Notes: generated by a model not told the origin, from the sequence alone. A stretch of DNA of 64,000 bases from Lineus longissimus (GCF_910592395.1 NC_088321.1:14386001-14450000); one strand, 5' to 3'; counted from the first letter of the stretch, positions 1 to 12,249 are shown. Made by a program: numbers and translations.

Positions 1-345
1 TCACTGCTATGCTAACTGATAGCGCTATGCTATGCTATGTTGATCTGAGGTGAGGTAACATTTGGGGGACATGCAATGATGACCTGTGATCAGTCTCATG
101 ACAGCTAGCAGCAATATAATGTCATCTACCAAATATCTACTGATATCACTGCTATGCTAACTGATAGCGCTATGCTATGCTGTGTTGATCTGAGGTGAGG
201 TAACATTTGGGGGACATGCAATGATGACCTGTGATCAGTCTCATGACAGCTAGCAGCAATATAATGTCATCTACCATATATCTACTGATATCACTGCTTT
301 GCTAGGTCACAGCGCTATGCTATGCTATGTTGATGTGACGAGAGG
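1..345. repeat. 145-bp tandem repeat, about 2.4 copies
   Basis: The motif tcactgctatgctaactgat begins at 1 and again at 146, and a diverged copy begins at 291, giving a constant 145-bp period. The first two units are almost identical, the third decays after about 55 bp. The array runs off the left edge, so its true length is unknown. No coding potential is seen. Confidence 0.93.
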
Positions 346-359
346 TAACAGTGTCTGTC

Positions 360-1190
360 AACCCTCTTTTGTGCTGTTACATTGATCTACGATGAACGTT
401 TCCGAAATGACAACAGGAGTGTTTCGGTATGCATCTTGTCTTCATGTCAAGGTCTACCAAATCGCAACAGGGTCATGTAGCGATGAAATAGTTCGGTTAA
501 AATTTACAATCCCCGATCGGAAATGACTTAGTTTGATCACATTCAACTATAAATCCATTGAACAGTGGTGCTTCGTTAGTCAACCGATGACCTTTTTTTG
601 GGGTGTGATCGGGGATTGTAAACTCGTTCCAATAGTTCTGCTGACCCAAACCAGCAGTCTGAAGTCCTCAGCCAGAAGATCTCTGTTTCACCGCTATTCT
701 ATGCTAGCTGTTATGTTGAACTATTGTAACGTAACATTGATCTTCGATGAATGATTTTGAAATGACGAGAGTATCAGCAGTGCGTCTTGTCTTGATGTCC
801 AAGTTTATCAAAATGAAACGTGGCATGAAAACGATTCTGCCCAAACCACCAGTGCTGAGTACACATCTCCTCTGCTATATGCTAGGTTCTACCCTGTGTT
901 GATCTATGTATAATAGCATTGATCTTTGATGATTGATTCTCTCAGGGGGGTATGGCATGTTCTACCATCGTCCGTCAGTGGCATCAGGGACGTGTAGTGG
1001 TGATGACCAGGCTGAGGCCGATCTACACATCGTTGATTCTGACCCAGAGGCATACCAACAGCGAGATCTGCTAAACAAGCTGACATTGCTATGCCATGTT
1101 GATCTATGTAACATAACATTGATCTCCGATGAATGTTCCGGACACAAAGGCGTATCACAGATGCATCTTATCCATCGAATGGCATTGATG
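360..1190. repeat. Diverged long-period repeats related to the 145-bp array
   Basis: A block containing 'cattgatct-c-gatgaa' followed by an 'aaatgac..cttgtcttgatgtc' stretch recurs near 378, 735, 905 and 1106, with spacings of about 357, 170 and 200 bp. The blocks are preceded by the same 'gctatgctatgttgatct' wording as the 145-bp units, so this looks like an older, decayed flank of the same array. The short open frames here are chance. Confidence 0.6.
503..622. repeat. Perfect 16-bp inverted repeat, 120-bp span
   Basis: tttacaatccccgatc at 503-518 is the exact reverse complement of gatcggggattgtaaa at 607-622. The arms are 88 bp apart. No convincing target duplication flanks the pair, so this is either a small decayed hairpin element or an isolated stem. 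Confidence 0.7.
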
Positions 1191-1319
1191 ACATGCGATG
1201 ATGATGGCTGAAGGCCAAGGCTGACAGATGCATCATATGATTGCCGTGAGGAGGCATATCTATGTTTCTTTAGTTGTGTTGAATCTGCAGATGTTTCAGC
1301 TGTGCTAATTATGGTCATG

Positions 1320-4200
1320 CTTTGATGTCCATGCCCATGCCATCGATTTGATGCACTGATTATCCTTGAGTAATTCTTACAAAAAAAGGCAGGAAAGAGA
1401 GGATCAACTCTAGGGTCAAGGCTGGCATATTCAGTAGATCATGAAGGGGGACCAGGGAGGGTATCGAATGTAGGCAATAACTAAACCATGAAATTTCTGT
1501 GATGCTGAAATTTGGCAAATTTTCTCATTTTCTCTTGGCGATAGATAATACATCGCATTTGTTTCCAAAATTAAGTGGTTAATGCAGTAGAGCTCAAGTC
1601 GGTGACTTGTTATTTATTTCATTTTAAAGGTCAAGGTCGAAGTTGTGGTGACCTTGGTTGGGTCAAGGTTAAGGTAGGACAAATGGAAATCAGTGCTACA
1701 GGAGATATAAATCGCTTGCGATGGTAAGCACTCGTTTGCCTTGAACATTGCAGATTCCTGCAACAAGAATCGGTGATCTCAGCAAATATAACAAGGAAAA
1801 AATGTCGACACCTAAATTTCAGCGACAACAGCCTCAATACTGAACAGATGTCGTACTCTTCCACCAAACGCTGTCAGTAACAGATAAACTCCACTTCCCG
1901 CTGATTCAGATTTCCGACAGCTTTCTTCCCGTCGTGTCAGTGCTCTTGTTTTGCGCCATACTGAAGATATCCATTGAAGTTCCCCCCTTCCTTCTCAAGC
2001 CACTCGAAACCTTCACCATAGCAGTATTAGCCCAAAAAAAATTAATTGAAAGGATTTTAATTTGTCATATCCGATATTAACTCCAATTAAAATGGCGGCA
2101 TCTTCGATGGTGAAGATCCACTTAGCGGCGGGTTCATGTAAACACTAGAATGATGCTGGTAAACATGATGCCGGTGTTGCAGTGTTGATAGCGCTTTTGA
2201 TGCGCGCGAGATGTATCGTATCATTTGATGAGGATGTATCAAGTATATTGCTTTGTAGCGTTTATTTGATGACGGAAAATGCACGATGATCTTTTAATGA
2301 TGGAAATGTCTGAATCTTCCGCAAGGCAGATTTTCGCGTGAACAGGCAATATTTGTTGCTGCAGTCTGTGATAAAACGATCGCTAGCCTGCAGGAGAAAT
2401 TGTACTAACAGAAACTGTTGAACTTCATGTTTGCAGAGTTAAAAAAACTTTCAGCTGGACATATGAATAACTCTTCCAGCTGGTTATCAATTCTCCTATT
2501 GGCTGTACATGTGTTTGCGAAAAGCATTAACTCTGTGCATTATTTAGGTTCAAAAGAGTAATTTTAGTTATCTATGATATGAAAAAAGGGTAAGCCATCT
2601 CTCTAACAACAAAACTTGCAGAAAATACTGCTTTTGTGGAAGTTGTCACAGTGAGCACCTATGGACCTTAGTACTTAACATGTCTTTCGAACTGTCCAAT
2701 TTAGACCAAGTCAGTCTGGACGCGTCTAAACTATCATTTCTATTCAAAATCAGTGTTGCTGATTATTATGCGATTGAACAGAAATTTGTCCCTAATAACC
2801 GCTCAAGCTAAATAAAATGTTAAACGCTTGACGGATATGAAATACTTCGGTACAGCGCCCCCCATTGTGGGGGAGGTGTACCGTCCATTCATGTCATGAT
2901 GTGCCAGTCTGCACTGGTGTCAAAATTCTTAAGTGGGGACAATTGTAATAGTTTCAATGCAGATTTCGATGTGCTGGGAATCAGTCGAACAATCGTGAAT
3001 ACTTAGTTTATCGTAGTCTGAATGGCGTTCTAAAAAGAATCTGTCCATTATTAGTCAGTGCGGAGTTGGTTCTTGTTTAGTTGTAAAGCGCTTTGTTCGA
3101 GGTCGTGTACCAATTGTGATGTCCTCTGTGACGGTGTCTCTACGTGTGTCATCTTGATGGGTCAATATCACATCTCTAAGTCGAAAGAAGTAATTTTTAA
3201 AACGATTCGTATTTCTGTAGTGGATAGATTTTCTGTTCTTATTAAAGCGTCCCGCAAACATGATTCATGTAGCTAAAACAGAACCGTTTTTATGAGGTGG
3301 TGATAGGTCAGAAAGGCAGGAATGGATCCAACCGACCTGGGCAATCCCAGCTACTTCATGATAAGTATTTGAAGATAACATTTGAAAATTAATGTGAAAT
3401 AATAGGTGATTGAATGATAAAAAACAACTTTTATACTTCGTGGTGAAAGTTTTATTTGCTGATGACCTATCCTCTGGAATGTGATTTGAATGGTGGCCCG
3501 GTGTTTAATCGGTGATAATGAGTGTTGATAGTTTACATGTTGTGACATTAGTGTCACCACAATGAGAACATAAATAAACCTAATAGCTACTTCAGTAGGC
3601 CTACTCAAACCGATCAATTAATGACTGTTTTAGATGGGATAGGTGGGATAGATTTGATATTTTGAATGAAATATGAGTGACAGATTCTGGCCATACTATA
3701 CCACAATGTTAAAGTTTGAAACAGTCTCTTCCTTATCAGAAACAAAGGAAATTTTTGTTGCAAGAAAAAAACTAACTCGCTTGTTTTTCTCTGCCAAAGA
3801 CCTTATCAATGCGTGAAAAAGGGGCAGAGAAAGCAAGCATTCCGGTGAAATTTAGCTATTGACTAGTATACTGTTTTGGAATTCACACCTTGGACCCAGG
3901 GTGTAGTAATTTTAAGCGATTCCAAACTATCGTGAACAGCCTTATTTCATCACAACCATATCCTAAAAAACTTAGGAAAAAAGTAGTTCAGATTTGGTTC
4001 CACGTCACCGGGCATAATATTTACACCCACCATGGCAATGCATTGTGGGAGAATTGTATAATTATAGGTACGAAATTGTCACCGCCAATCTGAAACGGTG
4101 GGTATCCCGTGGTGTGATATTGTAATGGCATGAATGCACACAGGGAGGTTAAATTTGTACGATTCCGAACACGTTATTGAATATCTGCATAAAAACTTTT
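1320..4200. other. Unannotated interval; nothing recognised
   Basis: AT-rich sequence with stops in all frames at short spacing. Local curiosities are a short G/C palindrome near 2857-2873 (ccccccattgtggggg) and a hairpin around 3885-3904 (caccttggacccagggtg). I see no exon with paired splice signals and no recognisable mobile element. Confidence 0.6.
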
Positions 4201-4339
4201 ACAGTTACAGAACGGCTTGTGTGGAAATTGACCCCAGGGGGTCAGGTTTGTGATGGAGCATGTATTCTTGTAGCAAGAACAAGAACGCCTTGTGAGATAT
4301 GATGAAGTACTTGATGCAGTTATTGGGTGCGTGATCTAG

Positions 4340-5262
4340 GTTTGGCATTGGTGATGGCATCACACAACTGGCTGCCTTGGTTTTCGATCTTGGCATTTCT
4401 GACGGCATCACACCACTGGCTGCCTTTATTTTCAATCCATGTTAGGCATTGGTGATGGCATCACACAACTGGCTGCCTTGGTTTTCGATCTTGGCATTTC
4501 TGACGGCATCACACCACTGGCTGCCTTTATTTTCAATCCATGTTAGGCATTGGTGATGGCATCACACAACTGGCTGCCTTGGTTTTTCGATCTAGGCATT
4601 TCTGACGGCATCACACCACTGGCTGCCTTTATTTTCAATCCATGTTAGGCATTGGGGATGGCATCACACAACTGGCTGCCTTGGTTTTCGATCTAGACAT
4701 TTCTGACGGCATCACACCACTGGCTGCCTTGGTTTTTGATCCATGTTAGGCATTGGTGATGGCATCACACCACTGGCTGCCTTGGTTTTTGATCCATGTT
4801 AGGCATTGGTGTTGGCATCACTCTGCTGGCTTCCTTCGTTTTCGATCTAGGCATTTCTGACGGCATCACACAACTGGCTGCCTTCATTTTCAATCCATGT
4901 CAGGCATAGGTGACAGCATCACACAACTGGTTGCCTTGGTTTTTGATCCATGTTTGGCGTTGCTGTTGGCATCACACCACTGGCTGCCTTGGTTTTCGAT
5001 CTTGGCATTTCTGACGGCATTACACAACTGGCTGCCTTCATTTTCAATCCATGTCAGGCATAGGTGATGGCATCACACAACTGGCTGCCTTCATTTTTGA
5101 TCCATGTCAGGCATTGGGGATGGCATCGCACAACTGGCTGCCTTGGTTTTCGATCCATGCTAGGCATTGGTGATGGCATCGCACAATTGGCTGCCTTGGT
5201 TTTCGATCCATGCTAGGCATTGGTGACGGCATTACACAACTGACTTCCTTGGTTGTCTGCCG
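4340..5262. repeat. Minisatellite of about 50-bp monomers in 101-bp dimers
   Basis: Units start with 'ggcattggtgatggcatcac' alternating with 'ggcatttctgacggcatcac', at 4344, 4392, 4445, 4493 and onward. Spacings of 48 and 53 bp make a 101-bp higher-order dimer in the left part. The order becomes irregular to the right, with about 18 monomers in all. Each monomer carries 'ggctgcctt' and 'tttcgatc/tttcaatc'. Open frames across it merely reflect the repeat. Confidence 0.93.
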
Positions 5263-5269
5263 ACTTGAA

Positions 5270-6200
5270 CTTGTCGGCATTGCATACAGTTTGGGGATGT
5301 CTTGATGGGGTCAGAAAATGAGTTTGCAGTCGGTCATTAGGGCTATGAAAGAAGCGGTATCGGGTACAACTGCCCCCCAGGTGTCACCGTAAAACATGTT
5401 GTTTGTGCAAATTGCGGCAAAAATTATGAAAACTGGTGATTTGCCAAACTGCTCTTGTTCTGAGCTTTTCCTCTTTTTTCCTGGTTTTTGCTACACTAGT
5501 TTAAATCACAGCGCTAACATAGGTGTCATATAAGTCATAATGGACCGATAGGCTTTAAGAGCAGGTCGTTGGGGACAGATTTATCATTGTGATTAGCCAA
5601 AACGTACTACAGGATGACAATAAAACTCATGTTCCTCAATTCTCATGAAAATCCAATAAATCTCGCTATCAAAGGACGAATGTCTTCGAGGCAACCCATT
5701 AAGCTCATTATCGGCCAGTTATACCCATAATCCTTTGTGAATTGTCGCAATATACGGTGTCTACACGAATAGCTATATATCAACCGCGTAGGAAAGACAA
5801 GTTATTACTGATCAAAGCGTGGTTATTAATGATTAAAAAATTCTATTGGTTCGTCGGTTCGTCGGTTGTCTCCTGTGTATTGTCGCGACATGGTTGACCT
5901 ATTTGCCATTTGTCATAATTGAGTGACAGGTTTTCAACCATGACATATTCCTACAGGTTGTGCATGGTCTTTGAGTACACCTGCTGTGCATATAGCCATA
6001 TAGGCTGTTTTGAACGGCATTTCGTGTGTTTTTCGATATTTGAGAATTGTCAGAGAATTTCATGACAGATTGAGACATTTTCGAACTTGTCCGACATGGT
6101 CTCAGTACACCTGCTGTCCATAGCTGTATCAGCTATACAGAACTTCATGCTCCGAGCATTGAATGAGACTAGCAAATTACCCATGAAGCGGGCAAGTCGA
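5270..6200. other. Unannotated interval with one diverged duplication
   Basis: Mostly unique AT-rich sequence. A diverged duplication is visible: 'gtacacctgctgtgcatatagcc' near 5973 and 'gtacacctgctgtccatagctg' near 6107, each preceded by 'catggtct'. Nothing gene-like is seen. Confidence 0.5.
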
Positions 6201-6211
6201 AATGAAATATA

Positions 6212-6384
6212 CAGTAGAACCTCACTATCAAGGACACCCTCGGGACTGACGTGCTGTCCTTAATAGAGAGGTGTCCTGGTTAGAGAGGTCAATTTGAATG
6301 GAAACAACCAATTTTGGACCACAACTAGTGTCCTCAATAGAGTGTCCCTGGTAGAGAGGTGCCTGCTAAGGGGAGGGTCTACTG
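6212..6384 (+). mobile_element. Pogo-like MITE, copy A
   Basis: Starts CAGTAGAACCTCACTATC and ends GGGAGGGTCTACTG, with TA at 6210-6211 and again at 6385-6386. The interior is built of repeats of 'gtccttaatagagaggt' in both orientations, the signature of this family. CAG termini and TA duplication are typical of pogo/Tigger non-autonomous elements. No transposase is present. Confidence 0.88.
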
Positions 6385-6410
6385 TACCTTGAATTGCATG
6401 GGAATAATGA

Positions 6411-6572
6411 TACCTCACCATAAAGGACACCCTTGGGACTGAAAAATGCTGTTCCCAGTTAGGAGGTGTCGTTTAACAGCGGTAAAGCTGTAAAGAAATG
6501 ACCCATTTGAGACCAAAATCACTGTCCCCAATGATGAGGTTGTCCTGCTTAGAGAGGTGGCCGCTAGGACAG
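6411..6572 (+). mobile_element. Diverged pogo-like MITE, copy B
   Basis: Lies 26 bp right of copy A in the same orientation. It retains 'aaaggacacccttgggactg', 'gagaccaaaatcactgtcccc' and 'gttgtcctgcttagagaggtg', but its termini are decayed and no TA duplication is clear. It is an older member of the family. Confidence 0.7.
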
Positions 6573-6599
6573 GTGCATTTCTGGTTCTCCTTCAATTCT

Positions 6600-7560
6600 C
6601 TCTCTCAAATACAAAGGTGTCAACAATATAAATAGTCAGAAAAGTTCTAAAACTTCCTGGCACTGAATTGATTCCGTGGCCACTCTCTGGAGAATGCGTA
6701 TCACAAAGCCAAGGACCAGTGCCACAGATGGCCATATGGTGGCCACATCCCCTTTGGAGCTTATTAGAATCTCTCACCACCTGTATTGCTGTAAGGCGGC
6801 TTGTCACTTCATGGCAATGACGTTCTTGTACCATTCGATGGCCACATATTGTAGAAAGTTCTGCCAGTGCTTCTCACTAACCCCCTGAGAGTTAATTTAT
6901 AACACCAGCAGTCAACTGTTGATATCAAAGACACTTTTCTTCAAAAATTATCACTTTTCTTCAAAATATATCACTTTTCTTCAAAATGACCATCTAAAGC
7001 TTGGTATTGGCCAAAAGTTAGGTGATGACCACTTTTGAAAAATGCCCTAGTATGCTCCAGAACCTTAACTTTCCAGATGCATGACCTCCAAAGGGATTAG
7101 CAAAGGTCGGCGCCGGTCATACCAATGCTACGGCCAACTAGCTTATCGCCGAACATCACACGTTGCAGACCCTCTTAGCGAGATTAGGTGACCGTCATTA
7201 ATTACCTCCCGAATAGGAGAGTAGCTTCGCAGTGAATGCCGAGTGATTGGAGATTAAGACGCTACAGGTATGGTTGGTGTTAATCATCGCTCGGGCGCTG
7301 GTGGGTAGAATCGGCCGTAATATGGCCATCTTCCGGGTACGGTGATGAAAATCATATGCAATGACCAGTGAAATTCTTCTCATCCTTAGCATAGGCATCA
7401 AAAAGCTATTTAATTAACTCCAAGGGGCGTGCTTGTAGGCATAGACGGATTTTGCTATGATATGGTGGTCATCTTAGTCCACGTGGTGGGGATGAGGATT
7501 TTGTGTTGACACGGCACATGGTTCTTCCAAGATCAATCAATCAATCAACAATGTCTTATA
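6600..7560. other. Unannotated interval with a small triplicated motif
   Basis: Contains three head-to-tail copies of 'cacttttcttcaaaa' at about 6930-6985. The rest is unique sequence. Neither strand shows an exon-like frame with splice signals. Confidence 0.5.
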
Positions 7561-7586
7561 GAGCGCCAAACTCCAGGTAAACCTGC
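7530..7586 (-). mobile_element. 3' UTR and simple-repeat tail of the LINE fragment
   Basis: On the minus strand the LINE ORF stop is followed by 'ggcgctctataagac' and then four ATTG-type units, reading as atcaatcaatcaatcaac on the plus strand. Clade CR1/L2-like elements commonly end in short microsatellite tails of this kind. Confidence 0.6.
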
Positions 7587-7757
7587 TCAAGGCGCTACCT
7601 CCCCACCAAAAAATGCTTCCTCTAACAGCCAGGATTTTAGGAGTCGTTTAAAAGCAAGCAGCGCGTCCGCCCCCCTGATGTGCTCCGGTAGGGCATTCCA
7701 CAACCGGGGACCACATGATGAGAAGCAGCGGTCACCGAATCCTGTCAAGATTGAAGT
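7587..7757 (-). pseudogene. Non-LTR retrotransposon (LINE) 3' end, C-terminus of reverse transcriptase ORF
   Basis: Read on the minus strand, about 57 codons stay open and end in TGA at 7587-7589. The peptide contains GDRCFSSCGPRLWNALPEHI followed by about 18 residues and FKRLLKSWLLEEAF. The 'FSxxGPRLWNALP...FKRLLK' pattern is the well known C-terminal signature of CR1/L2/Jockey-type reverse transcriptase ORF2. The catalytic domain is missing. On the minus strand an in-frame stop (TAG, 7758-7760) lies immediately upstream, as expected for a 5'-truncated LINE. Past the stop comes a short 3' UTR ('ggcgctctataagaca') and an ATTG-type simple tail (7534-7550), also typical. The clade cannot be set from this stretch. 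Confidence 0.8.
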
Positions 7758-7959
7758 CTACTACTGGGGTAGATATTTCTTTTGTCACCATAGCTTTCCA
7801 TCGAGTGCTCTGTCACCGCTCGGTCTTAACATCAAGGACAATAAGTCCAGGTAATCGTAATCCCGCACTAGCTAGCGTATCTACCAAAGCTCTCAATACT
7901 GGCTTTATTTTAGCGACAGGTTTTGTACCTGACCTTGCCATCACCTGGGTCTTGTGAGT

Positions 7960-9860
7960 GCAGGACAGCCAAATGTTGCAAAAAGTGGAGCCAGATTCAT
8001 CATTTGATATCCAAAACTGACATCACAGAGCCTTCGGATGAATAGGACAGACTAAGATCTTGCAATCACCTGAGTCACGTGAGTGCATAAGGACAGGCAA
8101 ATTCTTTCGCGGGGTGGTCGTTTTTATGAATCGTAAGATTTTTTCCTCGATATTGGCTTTATTGTTGCGACATAGTATGGTGTGCTAGTTGCCAGATTGC
8201 GGCCTGGAATATGAGCGTCTGTGCGGAAATTAGCACGGGCTAATCAGACTTTGGGTTGGCGTGGAAATTAGTGCGGGCTTATACGACTTAGGGTTAGCGG
8301 GTGTGATGACTGGCTTATAGATTGAGTGAGGAAATTTGTGAAAAACATCATGATCATAGGGGTTGATATCAACTGGAATGGCCTCATCACCTGTCAGAGG
8401 GAGTGCAAACCAGTCTGTATCACGGCCACTCGACTTGCTATGACACAAACCAAAGGTCAGTACAGATTTCTGTGGACAAAAACCTCATAGAATAACGATC
8501 ATAATTGTCATGTGATCGTAATTATTATGAACTCCGGGCGTCATGCTATTTTTAACCAGGTAATATCATCCAAGAGATGGGTACAAAAACGCAATCCCTC
8601 TGAAAGAAGACGTCCTCTGTGCCTTTTTCTAGTGATTACAACAAGACAAAGATGATTTTGCGAATCCAAAATTCACCACAGGGGGCGTCGGTAATGATCG
8701 CATGTCTTCTGAGACGTGTGTGTGCTTGGTTGGAGCAGTTTTGGAAATGTTGTCAGAAAGGCATTGGGCTCCGTGAACTTTGTCTGTCGTGTGACTTGTT
8801 GGTGGGAAAATGGGAATGATCAATTAGGGTATACATAGAGGGCGTTCTGATCATTTGACATGAAAGATTGTGGTGCCGTCTAAAAAAGCATTTGTCATTT
8901 AGCCAAAAAACAAGACTGCCACACTGAACTGTGTGATGCAGTTGGCGGGTATTCGCAACTTTCAAACACATTTTTGAAATTGATAGAGTAGGTGTGTTGA
9001 CCTTCAAATCCCTGATGAATGAACTATAATCGCAGTCTATCAGCTAAGCTAATATGTGCATAGCCTTGTACATGTACAGTAGCAATTCTGTGCTGAGTAT
9101 CAAATGCACCAAAGCCTGGTTCTCGCCACAGAAGGTTGATGTCGATGCAGTTTTGTTACTTTCAAATGCCTTTGTGGTTAGTTACCCTGGCTCTAACCGA
9201 AGATACGATTTGTGACGATGAGGTGAGCGAAGTGCCGTGCCCAAGGGCATCAGCAGCGTGTCTGGTGTCCGGTGTCCTAACAAGAATATTCAGGCCGGAC
9301 TCGATCTCTTCATTTCTCAACTCGAACCAGCAAGATCCCAGTTCTTTAACGAGAAAGCGCGTCCTGCCAAATATAGCGTCAATTTTATGATCTCGAGACC
9401 CAGGTGCAGCCTTCCCATAATGCCTCACTTTACTGCGAATCATGCCGCATTCCTGTCAAAACATCACCCTGGGGACAGGGATTATAATATAAATTATGTA
9501 CATTTCATCTAACGCATTGGCCCCTTGGGACAAGGTTAAGACGATTACGCGCTAATGTATCTCAGATCTTGAGCAAGAATGTGACTTTCATACAGTCGGT
9601 CGACGGCCGTATTTAAAGACAACAGGATTAGTTTGAGCGCGGATGCTCTGCTGTTGATCTTAATCAAGGTTTCTCGTGTTTTCAATTATGCAGCTAAAGA
9701 CCAATTTTTGTGCGTGAGACTGATTTTGTGCTGTTCAATATTACTATTGTGATCGCACTATTACAGTTCAAATGATGTTGACGTGGCAATTTGGTGTCCA
9801 CTGCGCCTGCATGACCGAAACTGAATGAAGAGATCATTCAGGGACTGTCTGACAGCTGTG
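7960..9860. other. Unannotated interval; small duplication and a GC-richer patch
   Basis: A 44-bp diverged duplication ('ggaaattagcacgggct', 'ggaaattagtgcgggct') sits at 8225-8300. At 9200-9440 the sequence is more GC- and CpG-rich and open on both strands. Its minus strand reads 'gcccttgggcacggcactt', wording common in SINE bodies, so it is more likely an old retroposon than an exon. Confidence 0.45.
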
Positions 9861-9870
9861 ATTGTTGACC

Positions 9871-9928
9871 CGACGTCACGACATCAAGATGACGTCATGG
9901 CATCCTTGTGACGTCATCAGTGACATCA
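9871..9928. promoter_or_regulatory. Cluster of CRE (ATF/CREB-type) sites
   Basis: Two perfect palindromic CREs TGACGTCA lie at 9890-9897 and 9909-9916. A one-mismatch CRE CGACGTCA lies at 9871-9878 and a TGACATCA at 9921-9928. Four sites fall within 58 bp. The spacing from 9890 to 9909 is 19 bp. No gene start is recognised nearby, so the target is unknown. Confidence 0.55.
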
Positions 9929-9929
9929 T

Positions 9930-11420
9930 AGCCTATTACAGTTCAGTGGCAATAAGTCAGCCAACTACCCTTGGCCCGATCTTTCTGAAAAGCACTACGC
10001 CACATGAAACAAACCCATCATGCCCATACTGTTCTTTTTGGCTCCATTTCCAGTTTCAATATAGCCATTCCGAGACCGTATTCCCAATGAGTGGATCACC
10101 TTTTGTTCTCGAAATGTCATCGGTGAACTGATAGCTTGAAGTATTGGCATTCGATTATTACGATGTTGAGTTTTTAAAATGTCTAGTTCTGTTAAGTGGT
10201 GCTGTGTACTCTAGAATCTCCGATAGGAGACCTGTTCTGAATATTCTATCTAAGCTATTATCATATACATGGTCGTTAGATGCCATTCAGCATGTTCAAT
10301 TTGGTTAGACAATTGGTTCGCGACACTAAGTTAGACATCAAGTTGTCCGATGATCACAACGTCATATTCTGGTTTGGCCTTTGTTTCGATTTCGTAGAAA
10401 TGTATCACCTGGTCTTACATCGGTTAAACCAGAGTATATTGCACTGTTGATTGGTGGTGCTATGTATGTTGTACATAGCATCAAGTTATGTTTCGTTCTA
10501 TAAAACCCTCTGCATTTCTACCAAGCCTGCGACACATTTTGTATATTGGGGGGGGGGGGGGTAATACCAGTGACAACTCGAAAAGGAAAGTTCGTCTGTT
10601 CAACGTATCTTGGTCTTGCAGCCATTTTTTTGTGTGCCAGTCGTGTTAAAAGCATTTTGGGTGCTGCATTTGTAATTCAACAGTTCACGCTGCGAGTGAT
10701 GTTACTTTTGACCAGTACTCTATGCAACTTTACTTCGGGCATCATAGTACGTTTTGATGCCAACCATATATCGCAATAATGTTCGCAGAACTTTTTACTC
10801 TTCAGTAGCTAATCAATTTTTCACCAAATCCGGTCCTGAAATCGGTGAATCATTATTTCTACTCCAGCAGAAATAAATTTTTTGTCAGAACGTGAAATTA
10901 ATTCATCAATTTTCAAGCCACAACGCCTATTTGCCAAGATGGCTGAATCATACATCGACAGTTATATCACCGATTATGGATTATGCGCCGTTCGATAGTA
11001 ACAACGCTTGCGGCATACTTTTTTCCAAAAGCTAAAGGAGGGTTTTCCACGAGATATCATTTTTGGCCCTGAGGGTTGGGTTCAGTTTATTGGGAAAATC
11101 GTACAAAGGCGGCCACGATATAATCTATATATCGCAATATCAGAAAATGATACATTGTACGCTATTATCAGTGACCTTGCACGTAATTTCGAACGACAAT
11201 AGAGTATTGTGTTTCATATGGTTTGATATGGAAAAAAATGTTAGACCCTATTTTAGGCCGGGTGTCGTCATTGGTGTGTTTCTGGGACAGGGTAGTGTCA
11301 GGCGAGCGGTTAACGCTATCAACATTTTGGAACGATTCCTGTATCCTTCTCTTCTTTTGATCAACAAACGAAACAAACTGTCATCATATCTTACCCTGGT
11401 AATGAAGTGCGATCAGGCTG
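9930..11420. other. Unannotated interval with a 14-G homopolymer
   Basis: Contains poly-G at 10548-10561 and a short hairpin at about 10459-10480 (gctatgta...tacatagc). Open frames here show no splice-site framing and no recognisable protein wording. Confidence 0.5.
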
Positions 11421-11585
11421 TCGGAGTGGTGTAGTGGTAACTTCAGCCCCTGTCACCTCTAAGGTCCCGGGTTCGATTCTTGGTCGGTCCCGTTACACTC
11501 ATGTGATAGAGGGCAACTCTCTTTAACAGCGTAGGTTTCCTCCGGGGTCTCTGGTTTCCTCCTACTTTCATTACAATCACCCAAT
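11421..11585 (+). mobile_element. tRNA-derived SINE (family 1)
   Basis: The head reads as a tRNA-like sequence: A box 'tggtgtagtggtaac' and B box 'gggttcgattcttgg'. It is followed by a conserved body 'gagggcaactctctttaaca' and 'tttcctccggggtctctggt'. The same body follows a tRNA-like head at 40220, showing a shared family. The head does not fold into a good tRNA cloverleaf, so it is not called as a tRNA gene. Confidence 0.8.
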
Positions 11586-12104
11586 ATTGTTTTTAGAGCT
11601 GATATCGAACTAGTTGACACTCGGCTCTAAACTCAATATTTGTTTCAAAGTACTACCTGAAATAAGTTCTCAATGGTCCACCTGTATTGGTTGTCAAGGT
11701 GGGTGACTCATCGTCACGGCAACAGGTCAGGGAGTCATCGTCAAGGTAACATTGTACGTTTTATGAATCTTAAACACAAGATGTGACGATCATATCCTGA
11801 ATTATTGATACATCTGTCCTGCATAATAAATACAATGTTGGACAATGAATTTAATTTTATTGCGACGTAAAATGCTGCAGCGGTCTAATAAATCAGTCTT
11901 GCATGGATAAATGTTGACCATATGATGGATTCTGGATCATTATGCAGTTATTGTCTTTGTTGGGCTGCTGCGGTGCATATCAGTGCAGTTTCTCTTAAGT
12001 GCCAGTTATGTTACGTTCCTTACATGAAAAAAGTTGTGACCATTTACTTGACAGGTGACTAAGTACCTCAACTGAATACCCACAAACATCGAAACATTTA
12101 CCAG
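11586..12104. other. Unannotated interval upstream of the candidate exon
   Basis: AT-rich, no repeats of note. A duplicated 'gtcatcgtcaaggtaac'-like phrase is seen near 11710-11750. This could be intron or intergenic sequence. Confidence 0.4.
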
Positions 12105-12245
12105 GTTATGTCAACCTCACCCTCAATGGTACCCAGTGGGCCCGAAATCGACAAACCCAACCACATCGAAAACTCCTTAAAATCCCTAAGCTCTGAATTC
12201 GTATCAATTACATCTGTAACCATGGCAACACAAGGGATAATAAAG
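12105..12245 (+). CDS. Candidate internal coding exon, 47 codons, unknown protein
   Basis: The exon runs from an acceptor AG at 12103-12104 (catttaccag) to a strong donor ATAAAG|GTATGT, with GT at 12246-12247. It is 141 nt, an exact multiple of three, so it reads phase 0 to phase 0: V-M-S-T-S-P-S-M-V-P-S-G-P-E and onward to Q-G-I-I-K. Third codon positions are rich in C (acc, ccc, atc, gac, aac, tcc) against an AT-rich surround, which favours coding. The peptide is Ser/Thr/Pro-rich without a recognisable domain. The polypyrimidine tract is weak. ATG 12108 could instead be a start. I do not recognise the gene; it shares its strand with the exon at 37293-37639 but 25 kb separate them. Chance is a real alternative. 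Confidence 0.33.
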
Positions 12246-12249
12246 GTAT

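Noticed and set aside
4340-5262. CRISPR-like array
   Set aside because: Adjacent monomers have no unique spacers; both halves repeat, as in an ordinary minisatellite, and the genome is eukaryotic.
8675-8690. CTCF-like string caccacagggggcgtc
   Set aside because: Lacks one base of the core spacing; weaker than the three sites reported.
9139-9220. Possible signal-peptide first exon (M-S-M-Q...PLWLVTLAL) ending in GAG|GTGAGC
   Set aside because: Very short; hydrophobic stretches and GTGAG occur often by chance, and the adjacent sequence looks like an old retroposon.
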